NCBI RefSeq assembly: GCF_025137375.1
Contig: NZ_CP073720.1
Coordinates: 6,348,501 to 6,412,500 of the forward strand
Direction of reading: 5' to 3'
Source of the DNA: Dactylosporangium fulvum
GTDB taxonomy: Bacteria; Actinomycetota; Actinomycetes; Mycobacteriales; Micromonosporaceae
DNA length: 64,000 nucleotides
Shown: piece by piece, positions 43,979 through 53,100 of the stretch
Numbering within the stretch: the first letter of the stretch is position 1
Layout: each line of letters begins with the position of its first letter
Translations under genes and position numbers: made by a program
The notes under the pieces: model-generated
Databases searched by the model: none
What the model was told of the DNA's origin: nothing
Seen by the model: the letters and a program-made list of their open reading frames with translations, nothing else

Positions 43979-44644
43979 TCAGGATTTCGACACCGCGATC
44001 CAGGTCGCTCTCGCGGTCGCCAGCAGGGTGCCGCCGGGACCGTAGACGGTCGACAGCACGTCGGCCTTGCGCCCCTCGCCGCCGGTGTGGGTGCCCATCA
44101 CCACGCACTCGTCGCCCGGCTCCGGCAGGGTGTCGATCCAGACGGCCAGGCGACCCAGCACGTACGGCCGGCCGGCACTGAGCACCGACCAGCCGCCGGG
44201 GCAGTCCAGCGCCGCCCAGAGCGTCACCGCGGACACGTCGTCGCCGACCCGCCACGGCGCCGCGGTCCGGCCGTCCGGCAGCCGCCCCGGGAAGATGTCC
44301 ATGCCGTCGTCCCGCGCGGGGCCGCACACGTAGCAGGTCGGGAACGGGTGATCGGTGAAGCCGGGGTACGCCTTCGACGCCTCGATCGCCTCGTCGGGCG
44401 ACACAGCCGGTACCGCATCCGGCTTTTCGGCAGTTGTCCGACGGACCTCGGCGATCAGCGCCTCGCCGTCGAGGGCCCGGACCGTGTCGCCGTCGCGGGC
44501 GAGCGTCAGCCGGACCTCCAGCGGCGGCGGGCGGCGCAGCGTCACCTCGGCCGGTCCGGCGCCGAGGGCGGACGCGAGCAGGCCGGCCGAGTAGCCGCCG
44601 TTGCCCGAACCGGGCGGGCCGTTGTACCGCGCTGCGATGATCAT
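43979..44644 (-). CDS. Hotdog-fold thioesterase-like protein
   Basis: A 221-residue double-hotdog-like protein. The start RYNGPPGSGNGGYSAGLLASALG and the middle FTDHPFPTCYVCGPARDDGMDIFPGRL are those of a family of putative acyl-CoA thioesterases in actinobacteria; the end is WAALDCPGGWSVL with GRLAVWIDTLPEPGDECVV. The Cys-X-X-Cys in CYVCGP is notable. Substrate unknown. It is preceded by the acylphosphatase gene downstream on the same strand, with a gap of 111 bases. Confidence 0.7.
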   Translation of the reverse strand: MIIAARYNGPPGSGNGGYSAGLLASALGAGPAEVTLRRPPPLEVRLTLARDGDTVRALDGEALIAEVRRTTAEKPDAVPAVSPDEAIEASKAYPGFTDHPFPTCYVCGPARDDGMDIFPGRLPDGRTAAPWRVGDDVSAVTLWAALDCPGGWSVLSAGRPYVLGRLAVWIDTLPEPGDECVVMGTHTGGEGRKADVLSTVYGPGGTLLATARATWIAVSKS

Positions 44645-44733
44645 GCTGCCTCCACGTCGATGTAGCCGCAGCCGTCAGGGTGCCATGATGGCCGGCTTCC
44701 CACGCTTCGAGGTGCCCGGACAGGTCGCGCTGG

Positions 44734-44829
44734 TCAGCCTGTTCCAGTGCTCCCGGGGCGCACCAGCCCGCTCTCGTAGGCGAACGCGACCGCCTGGACC
44801 CGGTCGCGCAGGCCGAGCTTGGTCGTCAC
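44734..44829 (-). pseudogene. C-terminal remnant of a LuxR/NarL-type response regulator
   Basis: 31 codons beginning GTG read TTKLGLRDRVQAVAFAYESG and LVRPG, the typical end of the GerE helix-turn-helix of NarL-type regulators (after VRTHVGRVL). The receiver domain and first helices are missing. The fragment begins exactly at the stop of the GGDEF-EAL gene, overlapping it by four bases. It is a deletion scar: the EAL gene probably arrived or was fused on top of an older regulator gene. Confidence 0.75.
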
Positions 44830-47018
44830 GCCGGGAGGGCGGCCACGGTCCGGAACGACGGGTCCGGGACCGGGCGGCCGAAGAGGAAGCCCTGCACGTA
44901 GCGGTAGCCCATGGCGTACAGCGCCTCGGCCTGTTCGACCGTCTCGACGCCCTCGGCGATGGCGGTCAGGCCCAGATGGTTGCTGACCTCGATGAGGGCC
45001 TGCGGGATGGCGGAGCGGCCGGGGACCGTGACGTCGTCGACGAACGACTTGTCGACCTTCAGGACGTCGACCGGCGCGGTCTGCAGCAGGCCCAGCGACG
45101 AGTGGCCGGTGCCGAAGTCGTCCAGCGCGATCCGGACCCCCAGCAGTTTCACCGCCCGCAGCGTGTCCAGCGCGACCGCGCTGTCGAACACCGCCGTCTC
45201 GGTCACCTCGACCGTCAGGCACGAGGCCGGCAGGCCGGTCTCGGCCAGTACCGCCGCCACCGTCCGCGGCAGGTCGGGCTCCGACAGCTGGCGGGCGGAC
45301 ACGTTCACGCTCATCTTCTCCGGTGCGTCGGCGCCGAGGGTGCGGCGCCAGTGCTGCATGCGGGTGCACGCCTCGCGCAGGGTCCACGCGCCCAGCTCGA
45401 CGATGAGGCCGTTGTGCTCGGCCACCGGCACGAACTCGGCCGGGCCGACCAGGCCGCGCAACGGGTGCCGCCACCGCACCAGCGCCTCGACACCGACCGT
45501 GCGGCCCTCCGGGAGGGCGACGATCGGCTGGTACACGAGGAAGAACTGCCCCTCGTCGAGCGCTCCCCGCAGCTCGGCACCCAGCTCCGCCCGCTCGGTC
45601 GCCTGGGCGTCGAGCTCGGGGGTGTACCGCACGTGCCGCCCGCCGGTCTCCTTCGCCGCGTACATCGCCACGTCGGCCCGGCGCAGCGGTTCGAACGGGT
45701 CGTCGGTGCCCGCGCTGTCCGCCACGCCGATGCTGGCGCGGACCAGCAGCCGGTGCGACCCCACGGTGAACGGCCCGGCGAGCGCCGCCTCCAGCGCCCC
45801 CACCCGGGCCTCGACGTCCCCGGTGCCCGGCAGCAGGACGGCGAACTCGTCGCCGCCGAGCCGCGCCACGGTGTCGCCGGGGCGGACCGCACCGGTCAGC
45901 CGGGCGGCGGCCGCGACCAGGAGCCGGTCGCCGACGCCGTGGCCGAGCCGGTCGTTGATCGCCTTGAAGTCGTCGAGGTCGATGAGCGCGACGTGCGCGG
46001 CGGCGCCGAACCCGGCCCGGATGCGCTGCTCCAGCTCCCGCCGGTTCGGCAGGCCGGTGAGGTCGTCGCACATGGCGAGCGTCCGCACCTCCCGGACGAG
46101 CCCGCCCATGCGGACCAGGACCAGCAGGAACAGCACGCCGGCGCAGCCTCCGACGGCCAGCCACTCCACGTGCTGCGGGTGCTGGAAGCCCTGGACGAGC
46201 AGCACGGCCGGGGCCAGCAGCGACGAGCAGGCCAGCAGCGTGAGGCGCAGCCGCCCGAAGCGGGGCCGGCCGTCGTCGCGGGCGGCGGTGATCGGGGCCC
46301 GGACCGACGGGTGCAGGGCCGCGGCGGCCCAGAAGACGTAGGACAGCAGCCAGCCGGCGTCGAACACCCCGCCGTCGTAGGTGGTGTAGGCGGTCACCAC
46401 GGAGTACGCGACGTCGGCGCCCAGCAGCAGGCACAGCGCGACGACGAGGAGCCGCACGCTCGTGTCACGTGCGGCGCCCGCGGCGAGGAGCCGGACCACG
46501 AGGGTCAGCAGCAGGATGTCGGCGGCCGGATAAGCCAGGGCGATGGCCCGGGCGGTGACCGGCGTCGTACTGTCGGCCGCGATGGGCTGCATGACGAACA
46601 CCCACAGCACCAGGCCGATGCCGGTGGCCACGATCGAGGCGTCGATGACGGCGGCGCGGCCCTGGCCGGCCGACCGGCTGCGGACCAGGATCAGGAGGCC
46701 ACCCATCATCAAGGGGTACGCGCTGAGGTAGCACACGTCGGCGACGGACGGGAACGGCTCCTCGTGCAGGCCGAAGACGAAGTAGATGTAGCAGAAGTCG
46801 CTGGCGGACCACACGCCGGTGGCGGCGGCGCTGAGCAGCCACGCGATCCGCCTGCCGCGGTCGTTGCGGCGGGCCGCGGCGAGCATCACGACCGCCGAGA
46901 CCGCGCCGACGGCGTTGTAGACGAGGCTGCGGGTCAGGCTGCCGGCGGGCAGCAGGAGGTAGCCGCCCGTCGCCAGCGTTCCGGCGAGGATCCACCACAG
47001 CCATGCCTTGTTCCGCAC
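44826..47018 (-). CDS. GGDEF-EAL cyclic di-GMP protein with multi-pass N-terminus
   Basis: A 730-residue membrane signalling protein. About nine helices fill residues 5-295. The diguanylate cyclase domain follows with DDLTGLPNRRELEQRI and an intact active site LGGDEFAVLLPG. The phosphodiesterase domain has GVEALVRWRHP, SVNVSARQL, EVTETAVFD, LDDFGTGHSSLG, KVDKSFVDD and AEGVETVEQAEAL, all metal-binding and catalytic residues conserved. It could make or break c-di-GMP; which one dominates cannot be told. Upstream is the IlvD-type gene, 49 bases away on the same strand. Confidence 0.93.
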   Translation of the reverse strand: MRNKAWLWWILAGTLATGGYLLLPAGSLTRSLVYNAVGAVSAVVMLAAARRNDRGRRIAWLLSAAATGVWSASDFCYIYFVFGLHEEPFPSVADVCYLSAYPLMMGGLLILVRSRSAGQGRAAVIDASIVATGIGLVLWVFVMQPIAADSTTPVTARAIALAYPAADILLLTLVVRLLAAGAARDTSVRLLVVALCLLLGADVAYSVVTAYTTYDGGVFDAGWLLSYVFWAAAALHPSVRAPITAARDDGRPRFGRLRLTLLACSSLLAPAVLLVQGFQHPQHVEWLAVGGCAGVLFLLVLVRMGGLVREVRTLAMCDDLTGLPNRRELEQRIRAGFGAAAHVALIDLDDFKAINDRLGHGVGDRLLVAAAARLTGAVRPGDTVARLGGDEFAVLLPGTGDVEARVGALEAALAGPFTVGSHRLLVRASIGVADSAGTDDPFEPLRRADVAMYAAKETGGRHVRYTPELDAQATERAELGAELRGALDEGQFFLVYQPIVALPEGRTVGVEALVRWRHPLRGLVGPAEFVPVAEHNGLIVELGAWTLREACTRMQHWRRTLGADAPEKMSVNVSARQLSEPDLPRTVAAVLAETGLPASCLTVEVTETAVFDSAVALDTLRAVKLLGVRIALDDFGTGHSSLGLLQTAPVDVLKVDKSFVDDVTVPGRSAIPQALIEVSNHLGLTAIAEGVETVEQAEALYAMGYRYVQGFLFGRPVPDPSFRTVAALPA

Positions 47019-47067
47019 CTGAGCAGCATCGGCAGGCCGCGGGGGCAGCTTAGGTGTGTGGGCATCG

Positions 47068-48768
47068 TCAGTGTGACTCGCGGGACACCTTGTCGCCGCT
47101 GGCGCCGATGAGAAAATCGAGGTCGGCGCCGGTGTCCGCGCCGAGGACGGTCTCGACGTAGAGCCGCTCCCAGCCGCGCCGCGGCCGCGCCAGCGCGTCG
47201 AGGAACGCCGGGGACGGCTCCCGGCTGTCGAGGTCGGCGTCGACGTGCAGCGAGCGGCCGGGCACGTCGAGCGTGACCCAGTCGCCGGTCCGCACCCGGG
47301 CGAGCGGCCCGCCGGCGGCGGCCTCGGGTGCCACGTGGAGCACCACGGTGCCGTACGCGGTGCCGCTCATCCGCCCGTCGCAGACGCGGACCATGTCGCG
47401 CACCCCCTGCTGGAGCAGCTTGGCGGGCAGCGGCATGTTCGACACCTCGGGCATCCCGGGGTATCCCTTGGGTCCGCAGCCCCGCAGGATCAGCACCGTG
47501 TCGGCGTCGACGTCGAGGTCCGGGTCGTCGACGCGGGCGTGGAAGTCCTCGATCGAGTCGAACACCAGGGCCCGCCCCCGGTGCTGGAGCAGGTGCGCGG
47601 AGGCGGCGGAAGGTTTGATGATCGCGCCGGCGGGCGCCAGGTTGCCGCGTAGGACGGCGATGCCGGCGTGCGGTTGCAGTGGCGCGTCCCGGGACCGGAT
47701 CACCTCGTGGTCCCAGATCTGGGCGTCGGCGAGGTGCTCGACGAACGGCCGGCCGGTGACGGTGATCACGTCGGGGTCGAGCAGGTCGGCCACTTCCCGC
47801 AGCACGGCGGCGAGCCCGCCCGCGCGGTGCAGGTCCTCCATCAGGTGCCGCCCGGCGGGCAGCAGATCGACGAGCAGCGGCACCCCGGCGCCGATGTCGT
47901 CGAAGTCTTCGAGCTTGAGCGGTACACCCAGCCGGCCGGCGATCGCCAGGAGGTGCACGACGGCGTTGGTGGAGCCGCCGACCGCGGCGAGCGTGACGAT
48001 GGCGTTGCGGAAGGAGCCGCTGGTCATCACCTGCGACGGGCGCAGGTCCCGGCCGACCATCCCGACGATCAGCCGGCCGGCGTCGTGGGCCCGCACGAGC
48101 AGGCGGCTGTCCGGCGCCGGGATGCCGGCGGTGCCGGGGATCGTGACGCCGAGCGCCTCGGCGAGCAGGGCCATGGTGGAGGCGGTGCCCATGGTGTTGC
48201 AGTGCCCCCGGCTGCGGATCATCGACGACTCGGAGTCGAGGAACGCCTGCTCGGACAGGGTGCCGGCACGGACCTCCTCGCTGAGCCGCCAGACGTCGGT
48301 GCCGCAGCCCAGCGGCACCCCGCGGAACGTGCCGTTGAGCATCGGCCCGCCGGGGACGACCACGGCCGGCAGGTCGACCGAGGCGGCGGCCATGAGCAGC
48401 GACGGGATCGTCTTGTCGCAACCGCCGAGCAGCACGACGCCGTCGATCGGGTTGGCCCGCAGCAGCTCCTCGGTGGCCATCGCGGCCATGTTCCGCCACA
48501 GCATCGCGGTCGGCCTGACCTGCGTCTCGCCGAGCGACACGACCGGCAGGTTGTGCGGCACACCGCCGGCCTCCCAGATGCCGCGCTTGACGTGCTCGGC
48601 GACCTCGTCGAGGTGGCTGTTGCACGGCGTCAGGTCGGAGGCGGTGTTGGCGATCGCGATCTGCGGCCGCTTGCCGGTGAGCGCGTCGGCGGGCAGGCCG
48701 CGGCGCATCCAGGCCCGGTGGATGTAGACGTTGCGGTCGTCCCCCGCATACCACTCGGCACTGCGCAT
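47068..48768 (-). CDS. IlvD/Edd-family sugar-acid dehydratase
   Basis: A 566-residue Fe-S dehydratase. Cluster cysteines are in DLTPCNSHLDEV, LLGGCDKTIPS and GHCNTMGTASTM; the C-terminal half has GNLAPAGAIIKPSA and CDGRMSGTAYGTVVLHVAPEA. The motif spacing is closer to pentonate and hexonate dehydratases (L-arabonate, D-xylonate, gluconate type) than to IlvD for branched-chain amino acids. It is divergent at 43 bases from a zinc alcohol dehydrogenase gene, which fits a sugar oxidation route. ATG preceded by GGGGAG. Confidence 0.85.
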   Translation of the reverse strand: MRSAEWYAGDDRNVYIHRAWMRRGLPADALTGKRPQIAIANTASDLTPCNSHLDEVAEHVKRGIWEAGGVPHNLPVVSLGETQVRPTAMLWRNMAAMATEELLRANPIDGVVLLGGCDKTIPSLLMAAASVDLPAVVVPGGPMLNGTFRGVPLGCGTDVWRLSEEVRAGTLSEQAFLDSESSMIRSRGHCNTMGTASTMALLAEALGVTIPGTAGIPAPDSRLLVRAHDAGRLIVGMVGRDLRPSQVMTSGSFRNAIVTLAAVGGSTNAVVHLLAIAGRLGVPLKLEDFDDIGAGVPLLVDLLPAGRHLMEDLHRAGGLAAVLREVADLLDPDVITVTGRPFVEHLADAQIWDHEVIRSRDAPLQPHAGIAVLRGNLAPAGAIIKPSAASAHLLQHRGRALVFDSIEDFHARVDDPDLDVDADTVLILRGCGPKGYPGMPEVSNMPLPAKLLQQGVRDMVRVCDGRMSGTAYGTVVLHVAPEAAAGGPLARVRTGDWVTLDVPGRSLHVDADLDSREPSPAFLDALARPRRGWERLYVETVLGADTGADLDFLIGASGDKVSRESH

Positions 48769-48811
48769 GTTCGTCTCCCCTTTGCGGGCGTGGTTGCACG
48801 ATACTCGGGCG

Positions 48812-49819
48812 ATGCGCGCGTTCGTGATCACCGGCCCGGGCACCGGCGAGGTGCTCGACGTCCCGCCGCCCGTGGCGGGGGCCGGTGAGGTGGTCGTCGA
48901 CGTCGAGCGGGCCGGCGTGTGCGGGACCGACGCGGAGTTCTTCTCCGGCGAGATGGCGTACCTGCACACCGGTCAGGCCGCCTATCCGCTGCGGATCGGC
49001 CACGAGTGGTGCGGGGTGGTCGCCGCCGTCGGCCCGGGGGTCGACCCGGCCTGGGTCGGCCGGCGGGTCACCGGCGACACGATGCTCGGCTGCGGCGTGT
49101 GTCCCCGCTGCGCGGCGGGCCGCCAGCACCTGTGCGCCGGCCGGTTCGAGATCGGCATCCGCAACGGCTGGCCGGGCGCGCTCGCCGCCCAGCTCCCGGT
49201 GCCGGTACGGGCCCTGTTCCCCCTGCCGGACACCGTCGACCCGACGCTCGGCGCGCTGGTGGAGCCGGGCGGCAACGCCCTGCGCGCCGTGCGTGGCGCC
49301 GCCCTGTCGTCCGGCGAGCGCCTGCTGATCCTCGGCCCGGGCACGATCGGCCTGCTCTGCGCGCAGATCGCCGCCGCCTCCGGCGTCGAGGTGCACCTGC
49401 TGGGCCTGCCCGGCCCCGGCCTGGAGTTCGCCGGCCGGTTCGCCCCGGCGTGGACCGCGGCGTCGCTGCCGGACCTGCGGTTCGACGCCGTGATCGACGC
49501 CTCGAACGCCGCCGCCCTGCCCGCGCTGGCCCTGGAGCGGGTCGAGCCGGGGCGGCGGGTCGTGTACATCGGGCTGGCGGGCGAGCCGAGCCTGGTCGAC
49601 ACCCGCACGATCGCGCTGAAGGACGTGACCGCGGTCGGCGTCCTGAGCGCGTCGGGCGGCCTGGCCGGCACGATCGACCTCTACGCCTCGGGCGCTGTCG
49701 ACCCGCGTCCGCTCGTCGCCGCGACGGTCCCGCTGGAGTCGGTGGGGCCGGTCCTGGCCGGCGCGCGCTCCCCGTCGTGGGGTCCGGCACCGAAGGTACA
49801 CATCGACCCCCGGCTCTGA
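48812..49819 (+). CDS. Zinc-dependent alcohol/sugar dehydrogenase (MDR family)
   Basis: A 335-residue medium-chain dehydrogenase. Catalytic zinc residues lie in GVCGTDAEFFSG and RIGHEWCGVV; the structural zinc lobe is GCGVCPRCAAGRQHLC; the cofactor site is ILGPGTIGLLCAQIAA. The layout is that of glucose and threonine dehydrogenase relatives. GATACT (48800-48805) six bases before the ATG suggests a leaderless transcript. With the divergent dehydratase it would oxidise a sugar to an acid and then dehydrate that acid. Confidence 0.87.
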   Translation: MRAFVITGPGTGEVLDVPPPVAGAGEVVVDVERAGVCGTDAEFFSGEMAYLHTGQAAYPLRIGHEWCGVVAAVGPGVDPAWVGRRVTGDTMLGCGVCPRCAAGRQHLCAGRFEIGIRNGWPGALAAQLPVPVRALFPLPDTVDPTLGALVEPGGNALRAVRGAALSSGERLLILGPGTIGLLCAQIAAASGVEVHLLGLPGPGLEFAGRFAPAWTAASLPDLRFDAVIDASNAAALPALALERVEPGRRVVYIGLAGEPSLVDTRTIALKDVTAVGVLSASGGLAGTIDLYASGAVDPRPLVAATVPLESVGPVLAGARSPSWGPAPKVHIDPRL

Positions 49820-49874
49820 CCGTTCGCTCATGGTCCGTGGGCTCAGGTGTCGCAGTGGTGCCGGCGAATACGGC

Positions 49875-50090
49875 TCACCTCCCCAGGGCGCGGAGGCAGC
49901 GGCCGCGGATCATCACCTGGCGCTGGCCGATCTCGACGCCGATCGTGGACAGCTGGAGCCCTTCGACGGGGTACCAGAACTCGCCGTCGTACAAATCAGG
50001 CTTGTCCCAATTGATGTGATCGACCCGTATTGTGAGCGTGCCGGTGCCGAACCGGTAGTCCGCCTCTTGGAAGATGTGGACGTCGGCCAT
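49875..50090 (-). CDS. Small protein of unknown function
   Basis: A 71-residue protein, MADVHIFQEADYRFGTG followed by TLTIRVDHINWDKPD, FWYPVEGLQLSTIGVEIGQR and VMIRGRCL. Composition is protein-like and less GC-biased than its surroundings (codons such as AAT, TTG and CAA), so it is probably a real, perhaps recently acquired gene. No family recognised. It lies between the dehydrogenase gene and the ABC transporter gene. Confidence 0.55.
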   Translation of the reverse strand: MADVHIFQEADYRFGTGTLTIRVDHINWDKPDLYDGEFWYPVEGLQLSTIGVEIGQRQVMIRGRCLRALGR

Positions 50091-50179
50091 GCGAGAACAA
50101 GCGTCCGCGCCCGCCAGGGCGTTACACCGGACGAGGTACGGCGCCCGGGTGCCGCACCTCGTCCCGCAGTACCGGGCGG

Positions 50180-53100
50180 TCAGCCGGCCAGGTGGCCCCA
50201 GCGGTCCTCGAGCTCACGCCAGGTGCCCTGGGCGGCCGCGGTGCCGTCCTGGAGGACGACCACGCGGTCGGCCTGGGTCAGGGCGGCCCGCTTCGAGGTG
50301 GAGCCGATGACCGTCACGCCGTGTTCCCGCAGCGCCTGCCACAGGGCGAGCTCCGTGGTCACGTCGAGCGCCGACGACACGTCGTCGGCGATCAGCAGCT
50401 CCGTGCGCGGGGCCAGGGCCCGGGCCAGCGCCAGCCGCTGGAGCTGGCCGCCCGACAGCCGCGTGCCCTTGTGGCCGATGAGCAGGCCGAGCCCGGCACC
50501 GGCCGCGGCCAGGTCGTGCTCCAGCTGCGCCGTCGACACCGCGCTCGCCGCGTCGACCTCGTGGCCCAGCCGGATGTTGTCGGCGACCGTCCCGGACAGG
50601 ACCCGTGGCAGCTGGGCCACGTAGCCGATCTGGTTGGGCCGCAGGAACATCTCCGGCTCGGTCACCGGCTCGCCGTTCCACTTGAGCTTGCCGGTGTGGT
50701 GCACGATCCCGGCGAGCGCCCGCAGCAGCGACGACTTGCCCGAGCCGACCGGCCCGACGACGAGGACCAGCTGCCCGCGCTCGATCGAGAGGTCGAGGTC
50801 ACGGACCGCCACGGTCCCGTCCTCGTGCACGGCCGCGAACCCGTCGAGGTCCAGCCGCCGCAGCGGGTGCCGCGGCGCCGCCTTGGGGGCGGGTGCCGTG
50901 CCGGCCGACAGGTCGACGCCCGGGACGGACGCCGCGTACTCCACCTCGCCGGTCATCGCGACCGTCCGCCGGGTCCACACGCGGGCCGACGGCAGCTGCG
51001 AGATCAGCGACGCCGTGGTCCACGCGAACCACCGCGCCGAGCCCAGCGTGGACACCGCGACGAGCGTGGCGCCCGGCGACAGCGAACCGGACAGCAGCAA
51101 CGCCCACGCACCGATCGGCAGCAGGCCGCTGGCCAGCGACGGGGTCGACCGCGCCCACACCTGGACCGAGATCTCCCACCGCTGCCGGTCGCTGCGGACC
51201 CGGTCGAGCTTCGCCAGGTGGGCCAGCACCGGGCTGGTGGCACCGGCGAGCTTGACCGTGCGCGCCGCGGACAGCGACGACACGAGCGACGTGGCGAACG
51301 CCGCCCGCGCGGCGACCGTCTTCTGCGCGGACCGCTTCAACGACGGGCCGAACAGGGTCGCGGCGAGCCCGGACAGCACGATCGTCCCGGCCATGAACAG
51401 CGCCGGCACGATCGACCCGGAGACGACCGTCATCGAGACCAGCACGAACAAGCAGATCCACTGGTCGATGAGGTTGTCGGCGAGCACGACCACCCGTTCG
51501 GTGTCGCCGCCCTGGGCGACGACCTCGGCCGGGGTGTGCTTGCTGACCCGCCGGGGGCCGGTCTGGCCGTGCACGAGCCGCAGGCTGATGCGCAGCAACT
51601 GCCGGACCCACCACTCCGGGAACCACTTGCCGGTGTAGTACGGCAGGAGCAGCGGCAGCAGCAGGCCGCAGACGATGCCGATCGCCGGCCAGAGCGTGTC
51701 GCCGGTGCCGTCGACCAGGTCGGCCCACAGCCACGGCAGGACGGAGCCGTCGAGGCCGAGCATCACCATGATCGCGAACATCACCACGGACACCAGCCCG
51801 AACCTGGCGTCGTTGGTCGCCAGCCTGAAGATGTTCCACATGGTGCGGGCCTTCGGCAGGTCCGGCAGCGGCGGCGGGTCCGCCTTGACGGACGCGACGG
51901 TGACGACCGGCGCCGGCACGGGCTCCCGATCGAGCACCGCGACCCCGCCGGACCGCGTCCCGCCGGCAACGGGCACGGGCACCGGTGCCGGCGGTGCCGT
52001 GAGTGCCGTCGCGCCACTGGTCGCCAGCAGCTCGGCGAACCGCTCGGACGTCTCCAGCGGCCCGGCCTCCACGACCCGGCCGTCGGCGAGCACCACGACC
52101 TCGTCGCACTGGCGCACCGACGACAGCCGGTGCGCGACGATGATGCCGATCCGCCCGTGCAGCATCCGCGCGGTCGCCCGCTGCACCTGCTGCTCGGTGA
52201 CCGGGTCGAGCCGGGCGGTCGCCTCGTCGAGGATGACCACCTGCGGGTCCCGGACCATGATCCGGGCGAACGCGACCAGCTGCTCCTGCCCGGCCGACAG
52301 GACGTGGCCGCCCTCGCCGAGTTTGGTCTCCAGCCCGTCGGGCAGGTCGGCGACCCAGGGGCCCAGGCCCAGCTCGTCGACCGCCCGCCCGGCCGCGTCC
52401 AGCAGGTCGGGGTCGAACAGCGCGATGTTCTCGGCGAGCGTGCCGGCGAGGATCTCGGTGCGTTGCGGCACGACCGCGATCCACTTGCGCAGTTCCTCGA
52501 CGTCGAGGTCGAGCAGGTCGGTCCCGCCGAGGAACACCGTGCCGCGCGGCACGTCGACAGCCCGCGTCAGCACCTTGGCCAGGGTCGACTTCCCCGACCC
52601 GGTGCGGCCGACCAGCGCGTACGACCGGCCGCGCGCGAACGTCAGGCTGACGTCCTGCAGGGCCGGCCGCCGGGCGGCCTCGCCGTATCGGAACGTGAGG
52701 TCGCGGACGACCAGGTCACCGGGCGCGGGCGGGAGGCCGCCGGTCGGCTCCTGTTTCGACTCGCGCAGCAGCTGGATCCGGCCCCAGGCGCCGAGCGCGT
52801 ACTGCAGCTCGGGCACCATCCGGCTGGCGTGCTCGACGGTCGCGCCGAAACCCAGCGCGAGCAGCCACACGGCGGTGAGCCGCGCGCCGTCGATCCGGTC
52901 GGTCGCCAGCGCCCAGACGCCGGCGAGCACGACGACGGCGATGCCGAACCGGACGAATCCGGACGCCACCGACGTGACCGCCGCGGAGCGGTTCCACACC
53001 TTGCGCCCGCGCGAGAGCACCTGGCTGGCCCGCCGGGCGTAGAGACGCAGCACGTACGGCCGGGCGAGCGTGGTGCGCACGTCGTCCTGCCCGTGGATCG

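Noticed and set aside
46934..49831. Minus-strand open frame of 965 codons overlapping the dehydratase and the dehydrogenase
   Set aside because: It is out of frame with the real dehydratase and antisense to the dehydrogenase; Arg/Ala/Pro-rich with no domain.
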